Below, one piece after another: positions 13,201 to 13,408 of a stretch of 13,408 nucleotides of DNA; the first letter of the stretch is position 1, and every line of letters starts with the position of its first letter. This stretch comes from Clostridia bacterium (GTDB taxonomy: Bacteria > Bacillota_A > Clostridia > Christensenellales > Aristaeellaceae). The translations under genes and the position numbers were made by a program. A model generated the notes under the pieces. It worked only from the letters and a program-made list of their open reading frames with translations. It ran no database searches and was not told where the DNA came from. The DNA is taken from the NCBI GenBank assembly GCA_017509065.1, contig JAFWQM010000003.1:1-13408 (forward strand), written 5' to 3'.

Positions 13201-13408
13201 TTATTCTCCCGGAGGTATCCCCTTTTCCGCATGGAACACGCGGTTGAAGCTGGAGATGCTCTGAAACCCGGACAGCATGGCCACCTCCGTCATGGTTTTT
13301 TCCTTGTCCGCCAGCAGCTCCGTCGCCTTTTCCAGCCGGATCATGTTGAGCCACTTGCTGTAGTTCATCCCGGTCACGCTGCGAAAGATCCTGGAGAAAT
13401 ACTCCTTG
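13201..13408 (-). CDS. AraC-family transcriptional regulator, C-terminal part (partial)
   Basis: The last 69 codons of an AraC/XylS-type regulator; the rest is beyond the right edge. The double-HTH DNA-binding domain is clear: YFSRIFRSVTGMNYSKWLN, MIRLEKATELLADKEKTMTE, VAMLSGFQSISSFNRVFHAE. The second helix pair with GFQS.SSFNRVF is the family signature. The stop (13201-13203) comes right after KGIPPGE, a few residues earlier than usual. It is on the same strand and directly ahead of the oxidoreductase genes, so it may head the operon or control it from its own transcript. The 69-nt gap holds a small hairpin GCTTG/CAAGC but no promoter I would vouch for. Confidence 0.88.
   Translation of the reverse strand, partial: KEYFSRIFRSVTGMNYSKWLNMIRLEKATELLADKEKTMTEVAMLSGFQSISSFNRVFHAEKGIPPGE

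Overview
The window looks like chromosomal DNA of an anaerobic Firmicute of the class Clostridia, probably an uncultivated gut or rumen lineage. The evidence is AGGAGG-type ribosome binding sites at nearly every gene, frequent TTG starts, an LPXTG (sortase) surface protein, a cytoplasmic GH10 xylanase, and gene families typical of gut Clostridia. No rRNA or other taxonomic marker is present, so nothing finer than class can be supported. Every intact gene is on the minus strand.

Left part (1-5034) is a graveyard. It holds the start of a small membrane-protein gene running off the left edge, the C-terminal third of an LPXTG pilin (404-994) whose 5' part is gone, and a frameshifted plus-strand gene remnant butted against it (about 1008-1311). 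A long hairpin repeat follows (1565-1689). Then comes an intact 622-residue protein that joins an excisionase-like HTH to an AAA-ATPase-like domain and a PD-(D/E)XK nuclease-like domain (1804-3672). After it lie a short exported repeat-type protein and a broken SseB-family gene.

Middle part (5035-7250): an intact AAA_14/DUF4143 ATPase (5035-6294) has a well-formed promoter bracketed by two 31-bp palindromic repeats. About 950 bp of non-coding DNA follows. It contains several copies of a motif of the form CTAATTTTGGCGAACGATGC (another copy lies just past the ATPase stop), strong hairpins, and the 3' half of a tRNA-Arg(CCT) gene (6730-6774) with its own terminator. The tRNA half starts exactly at the anticodon loop and lacks its 5' half, which is the usual footprint of an element integrated in a tRNA gene. 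The DNA to its left is therefore a candidate island.

Right part (7251-13408) is visibly more GC-rich and reads as one minus-strand operon. In order of transcription it encodes an AraC-type regulator (partial), an SDR reductase, a VOC/glyoxalase-fold protein, a nitroreductase-family flavoprotein, a second SDR, a YqhD/BdhA-type metal-dependent alcohol dehydrogenase, a GH10 xylanase without a signal peptide, and a decayed ABC exporter. Apart from the xylanase and exporter this is a set of NAD(P)H- or flavin-dependent carbonyl-reducing enzymes, so aldehyde or ketone reduction under AraC control is the most economical reading; the substrate cannot be read from sequence.
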